Origin: Candidatus Aminicenantota bacterium | GTDB lineage: Bacteria; Acidobacteriota; Aminicenantia; JAMOAD01 | Length of the DNA: 8,716 bases | Assembly (NCBI GenBank): GCA_027061995.1 | Contig: JAMOUT010000064.1 | Coordinates: forward strand, 1-8,716 | Reading direction: 5' to 3' | Part shown: piece after piece, positions 6,871 to 8,716 of the stretch | How the letters are laid out: each line of letters opens with the position of its first letter | Position numbering within the stretch: position 1 is the stretch's first letter | The notes under the pieces: model-generated | What the model was told of the DNA's origin: nothing | What the model saw: only the letters and a program-made list of their open reading frames with translations | The model's database searches: none | Made by a program: the position numbers and the translations under genes

Positions 6871-7709
6871 TCTTCAAAACTTCTTAATAATTTTATCTCC
6901 TCTTTCCATAAATCCCTATCCACTGTTTCAAGAATAAGAGGGATATTATCAGTCCTTTTATCTTTGATGATATTTTTAAAAACCTCAAGTCCGAGAGTTC
7001 CTTTTCCGAGAGACTCGTGTCTGTCTTTTTTCGAATTATACGGAACTTTTGAATCATTAAGGTGAAATCCTTTCAGATATTTTAAACCGATAATTTTTTC
7101 AAACTCCTTCATTGTTTTTTCATACCCCTCTTTTGTTTTAATATCGTATCCCGCGGAATATATATGAGCGGTATCAATACATACCCCTATTCTTGTTTTA
7201 TCGGAAATACCTCTGATTATATAATCAAGGTGCTCAAACTTGTATCCCAAGTTTGTTCCTTGTCCTGCGGTTGTTTCCAAAACAAGGGTGATGTATTCCG
7301 TTTCTTTAAAAACTTTTTCTATCCCCTCTATTATGTAGTTAAGAGATTCCTCTTCCGAGATTTTATTAAGGTGTGAGCCCGGATGAAAATTAAGATATAA
7401 AAGACCGAGTTGCTCCACTCTTTTTGATTCATCTATTAAAGCATTAAGGGATTTCTCCCTTTTTTCCTCTTCAGGGTTTCCTATATTTATAAGATAACCG
7501 CTGTGAGGTAAAACATGCTCTGGTTTTATCCCCGCTTTTTTAAGGTTTTCTTTAAAACCTATGATATTTTTTTCTTCATAAGGCTTACTAATCCATCTTT
7601 TTTGATTTCTTGTAAACATGGCGAAAGCATTTGCATCAAGTTCCATGGCATTTAAGGGAGCATATTCAACTCCACCCTGAGTGCTTACATGAGCTCCGAT
7701 ATATTTCAT
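6867..7709 (-). CDS. nfo: endonuclease IV (AP endonuclease)
   Basis: Nfo cuts DNA 5' to abasic sites and removes blocking 3' ends in base-excision repair. The 280-aa TIM barrel shows all nine ligands of the three-metal (zinc) site, at the same numbers as in E. coli Nfo: H69 (PHSGYLINIG), H109 (NFHPGSH), E145 (LVLETTAGQG), D179 and H182 (CIDTAHIYSAGYD), H216 (GFHLNDSK), D229 and H231 (KKDRHESLGKG), and E261 (LILETVD). The start MKYIGAHVS is the family's usual one. A perfect AAGGAGGT (minus strand, 7721-7714) lies four bases upstream of the ATG. It is convergent with the Bat unit, and the TAA stops overlap in TTAA. There is no room for a terminator between them, so read-through or antisense overlap at the ends is likely. 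It should be an active enzyme. Confidence 0.97.
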   Translation of the reverse strand: MKYIGAHVSTQGGVEYAPLNAMELDANAFAMFTRNQKRWISKPYEEKNIIGFKENLKKAGIKPEHVLPHSGYLINIGNPEEEKREKSLNALIDESKRVEQLGLLYLNFHPGSHLNKISEEESLNYIIEGIEKVFKETEYITLVLETTAGQGTNLGYKFEHLDYIIRGISDKTRIGVCIDTAHIYSAGYDIKTKEGYEKTMKEFEKIIGLKYLKGFHLNDSKVPYNSKKDRHESLGKGTLGLEVFKNIIKDKRTDNIPLILETVDRDLWKEEIKLLRSFED

Positions 7710-7726
7710 AACAACCTCCTTGAATT

Positions 7727-7755
7727 ATTATATCAGACAGTTAATTGAAGAACAA
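7727..7755 (-). promoter_or_regulatory. possible nfo promoter giving a very short leader
   Basis: On the minus strand a perfect TATAAT (7732-7727) is preceded at 17 bp by TTGTTC (7755-7750, 3 of 6). Transcription would start near 7720, at the edge of the Shine-Dalgarno, leaving a leader of about 11 nt. The weak -35 box and short leader make this uncertain, though short or absent leaders are also suggested elsewhere in this window. Confidence 0.3.
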
Positions 7756-7766
7756 AAAGATTAAAA

Positions 7767-7782
7767 GAGACAATACTGTCTC
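7767..7782 (-). terminator. terminator-like or operator-like inverted repeat upstream of nfo
   Basis: GAGACA and TGTCTC form a perfect 6-bp inverted repeat with a four-base loop. Read leftward it is followed by TTTTAATCTTTTT, so it resembles a weak Rho-independent terminator shielding nfo from transcription entering from the repeat region. A TGTCTG at 7739-7734 nearby repeats half of it, so a regulator site is the alternative. The stem is short and only moderately GC-rich. Confidence 0.35.
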
Positions 7783-7866
7783 GAAAAATAACAATTAAAG
7801 CGGTATGTCTAAATGAAGCCGAGCGGATAAAACTTGCATAATTTATATTTCGGATATGAATTGCAA

Positions 7867-7891
7867 AAATAATAAATTTGATTTATTATTT
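7867..7891. repeat. perfect A/T inverted repeat
   Basis: AAATAATAAAT and ATTTATTATTT form an 11-bp perfect inverted repeat around TTG. It is wholly A/T, so the RNA hairpin would be weak; a protein-binding site or a cruciform-prone element is as likely. It lies at the left edge of the repeat cluster. Confidence 0.45.
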
Positions 7892-7915
7892 GAATAGGTG
7901 AGGAGAATTAATTAT

Positions 7916-7950
7916 GAATTATGAATGCTGAATTTTTAAAACCGTGCTAT
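7916..7950 (+). repeat. heptamer plus module B composite, copy 1
   Basis: GAATTAT and GAATGCT heptamers (7916-7929) lead into GAATTTTTAAAACCGTGCTAT (7930-7950, one base longer than the module B core). The same arrangement, with one C/T change, ends at 8065. The frame from ATG 7921 reads MNAEFLKPCY and stops after 24 codons; this is not offered as a gene. Confidence 0.6.
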
Positions 7951-7954
7951 ATTC

Positions 7955-7990
7955 AAAGCCTCGAAGCCCAAAGCCAAGAGCCTCAAAGCC
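7955..7990 (+). repeat. imperfect RRAGCC hexamer cluster
   Basis: Five RRAGCC hexamers (AAAGCC, GAAGCC, AAAGCC, AGAGCC, AAAGCC) occur within 36 bp, separated by one or two bases. The segment TCAAAGCCTCGAAG (7954-7967) also matches 327-339 on the opposite strand with one base missing. It looks like degenerate simple-repeat DNA between the two composite copies. Confidence 0.5.
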
Positions 7991-8002
7991 GGTAATAATT
8001 AT

Positions 8003-8065
8003 GAATGATGAATGCTGAATGATGAATGCTGAATGATGAATGCTGAATTTTTAAAATCGTGCTAT
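8003..8065 (+). repeat. 3 x 14-bp tandem repeat plus module B composite, copy 2
   Basis: The unit GAATGATGAATGCT is present three times without a mismatch (8003-8044); each unit is two related heptamers, so the basic period is 7 bp. It runs directly into GAATTTTTAAAATCGTGCTAT (8045-8065), as in copy 1 at 7930. Copy 1 has only two heptamers, so copy number has changed between copies, as expected from slippage. Confidence 0.75.
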
Positions 8066-8081
8066 GTAAAGCTTTTTAATC

Positions 8082-8105
8082 CTTTGCTTTTTATAAAGAG
8101 CAAAG
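8082..8105. repeat. inverted repeat (possible RNA hairpin)
   Basis: CTTTGCTTT pairs with AAGAGCAAAG across a short A/T loop, giving about 9 bp with one G-U pair in RNA. No T-tract follows on either strand, so it is not a standard terminator. It lies just upstream of the ribosome-binding-like GAGGAG of the 44-aa ORF. Confidence 0.4.
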
Positions 8106-8121
8106 AGTTGAGGAGCTGAGA

Positions 8122-8256
8122 ATGCAAAAAAATATTAGAATGCAAAATTTAAAATTAAAAAAGCTACTTAGTTTGAAGCTACTCGGGTTCAAATCTCGCG
8201 AGAGCTTAATGGCTTCAATAGCTTTAAGCTTTATAATTTGGTGCGGGGAAATATGA
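8122..8256 (+). CDS. possible small ORF, 44 aa, function unknown
   Basis: The ATG at 8122 is preceded by GAGGAG (8110-8115) at six bases, a good ribosome binding site. The product would be 44 aa: a strongly basic first half (MQKNIRMQNLKLKKLLSLK) and a hydrophobic end (LMASIALSFIIWCGEI) that could touch a membrane. Against it, the last codons are made of repeat module D, the frame lies in the repeat-rich spacer, and no family is recognised. It could be a fossil start joined to repeat DNA, or a leader peptide ahead of the gene at 8291. Confidence 0.25.
   Translation: MQKNIRMQNLKLKKLLSLKLLGFKSRESLMASIALSFIIWCGEI
8228..8245 (+). repeat. repeat module D, copy 2
   Basis: GCTTTATAATTTGGTGCG is identical to 268-285. 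Here it lies 45 bp upstream of the secreted-protein start and contains a perfect TATAAT (8232-8237), which could serve as a -10 box for that gene, although no convincing -35 box is seen. Confidence 0.6.
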
Positions 8257-8290
8257 AACAATTAAAAAAATAAAATTTTAGGAGGAGAAA

Positions 8291-8716
8291 ATGTTAAGTT
8301 TTAACCCCTCCCGCAATAGCGGGAAAAAAGTTTCAATGTTTAAGTTTTTGTTTAATTTCAGGTTTTTGTTTGTGGTTTTGTTTAGTGTAGTGGTTGTAAG
8401 TTTAATGGGTTCAGTAAGTTATGCAAAGACATACGGAAGATTAAGGGTAAAAGTAGTGATTAAGGAAAGTGGTAAACCTGTAAAGGATTTGGGTGTGAAT
8501 CTGGTCAAGATAGAGAGTGGTAGAACATATGAAAAGAAGACAAATGATAATGGAGAGGTAGTATTTGAGAAGCTTGTAGCAGAGAGAGGAAAATACATGG
8601 TGTTGGTTGGTTTTTTGAATAGAAAGGGGACGATAATGGCGTATATTCCCGAGAGGTATAAATATTATGTAAGTATAGAGAAAGGTAAGGAGACATACTT
8701 AGAGGTAAAGATGGTA
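8291..8716 (+). CDS. secreted protein with Ig-like / carboxypeptidase-regulatory-like domain, N-terminal part (runs off the window)
   Basis: An open frame of 142 codons runs from ATG 8291 to the window end with no stop. A strong AGGAGGAG (8280-8287) precedes it. Residues 24-45 form a Sec signal peptide with likely cleavage after SYA (45). From about 50 the sequence alternates strands and turns (RLRVKVVIKESGKPVKDLGV, KTNDNGEVVFEKL, KGKETYLEVKM), the look of a carboxypeptidase-regulatory or CNA-B-like beta-sandwich, here probably the first domain of a longer surface or exported protein. Codon use differs from the other genes: 11 of 18 lysines are AAG and valine is largely GTA, while the pyr and bat genes favour AAA. 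This suggests a separate gene class or transfer. The leader before the hydrophobic core is unusually long; ATG 8336 (M16) would give a normal signal peptide but has a poor ribosome binding site. Confidence 0.75.
   Translation, partial: MLSFNPSRNSGKKVSMFKFLFNFRFLFVVLFSVVVVSLMGSVSYAKTYGRLRVKVVIKESGKPVKDLGVNLVKIESGRTYEKKTNDNGEVVFEKLVAERGKYMVLVGFLNRKGTIMAYIPERYKYYVSIEKGKETYLEVKMV
8309..8324. repeat. GC-rich hairpin inside the first codons of the secreted-protein gene
   Basis: TCCCGC-AATA-GCGGGA is a perfect 6-bp stem with a tetraloop, the most GC-rich structure in the window. It starts 16 bases after the start codon at 8291, is followed by a run of A, and encodes PSRNSGK. It resembles a REP-like palindrome and could also hinder or modulate translation of the early codons. 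Confidence 0.6.

Larger units (their letters stand above)
7733..8290. other. repeat-rich spacer between nfo and the secreted-protein gene
   Basis: Apart from one possible 44-aa ORF this stretch holds no gene that I can support. It contains three inverted repeats, a 14-bp tandem repeat, a run of RRAGCC hexamers, two copies of the GAATTTTTAAAAYCGTGCTAT module and one copy of module D, all listed separately. Several GAGGAG-type ribosome-binding-like sites occur (about 7900, 8110 and 8281), but only the last leads into a long frame. The direct repeat AAGCTACT (8161-8168 and 8176-8183) and the inverted pair TTGAAGC (8173-8179) / GCTTCAA (8212-8218) add to the impression of rearranged repetitive DNA. 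Confidence 0.65.

Noticed and set aside
8003-8044. Regular repeats considered as a CRISPR array
   Set aside because: The units are 14 bp, directly abutting, with no spacers and no cas genes nearby.
7921-8119. Two short frames beginning MNAEFLK[P/S]CY in the repeat copies
   Set aside because: They are 24 and 27 codons, lack well-placed ribosome binding sites and diverge completely after the repeated part; the similarity is explained by the DNA repeat.
8186-8195. GGTTCAAATC resembles a tRNA T-loop
   Set aside because: The flanking stem pairs poorly and no anticodon arm, D-arm or acceptor stem can be built upstream. It is treated as a chance match.

Overview
The window comes from an AT-rich bacterial chromosome. 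The organism is probably diderm (Gram-negative type): it has a lipobox lipoprotein, Sec-type signal peptides and a Bat (aerotolerance) set built for the periplasm. Most genes have strong AAGGAGG-type ribosome binding sites. I cannot name a phylum from this sequence alone, and nothing here looks like phage, a plasmid or a CRISPR locus.

Layout, left to right. (1) Positions 1-92 hold the first 30 codons of a leftward gene with the N-terminal signature of the AAA-ATPase-like / DUF1703 family. (2) Positions 93-440 are non-coding and carry repeat modules that reappear at 7.9-8.25 kb. They end in a near-consensus promoter that abuts the pyrK start codon. (3) Positions 441-2118 are pyrK and pyrD overlapping by 8 bp: the two subunits of a class 1B, NAD-linked dihydroorotate dehydrogenase (pyrimidine synthesis). 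(4) Positions 2299-3018 encode a lipoprotein with a DUF4097-like beta-repeat body. (5) Positions 3179-6870 form a compact unit: a VWA membrane protein fused to a TPR protein (BatB+BatC), an overlapping batD, and a 75-aa protein of unknown function one base later. (6) Positions 6867-7709 on the minus strand are nfo (endonuclease IV), convergent with the Bat unit, the stop codons overlapping. (7) Positions 7733-8290 are mostly non-coding and rich in repeats and hairpins, with one possible 44-aa ORF. (8) From 8291 to the end runs the start of a secreted protein with an Ig-like/carboxypeptidase-regulatory-like domain. Its codon use differs from its neighbours and a GC-rich hairpin sits inside its first codons.

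How they work together. PyrK and PyrD form one enzyme. The VWA-TPR protein and BatD probably form an inner-membrane complex facing the periplasm. The usual MoxR ATPase, DUF58 protein and second VWA protein of Bat operons are not next to it. Nfo is an unrelated DNA-repair housekeeping gene.

The observations I find most worth checking are the apparently leaderless pyrKD transcript, the batB-batC fusion that keeps an internal ribosome binding site and start, the shared repeat family in the two flanking spacers, and the hairpin embedded at the start of the secreted-protein gene. I did not find convincing evidence of a wholly new multi-gene system.
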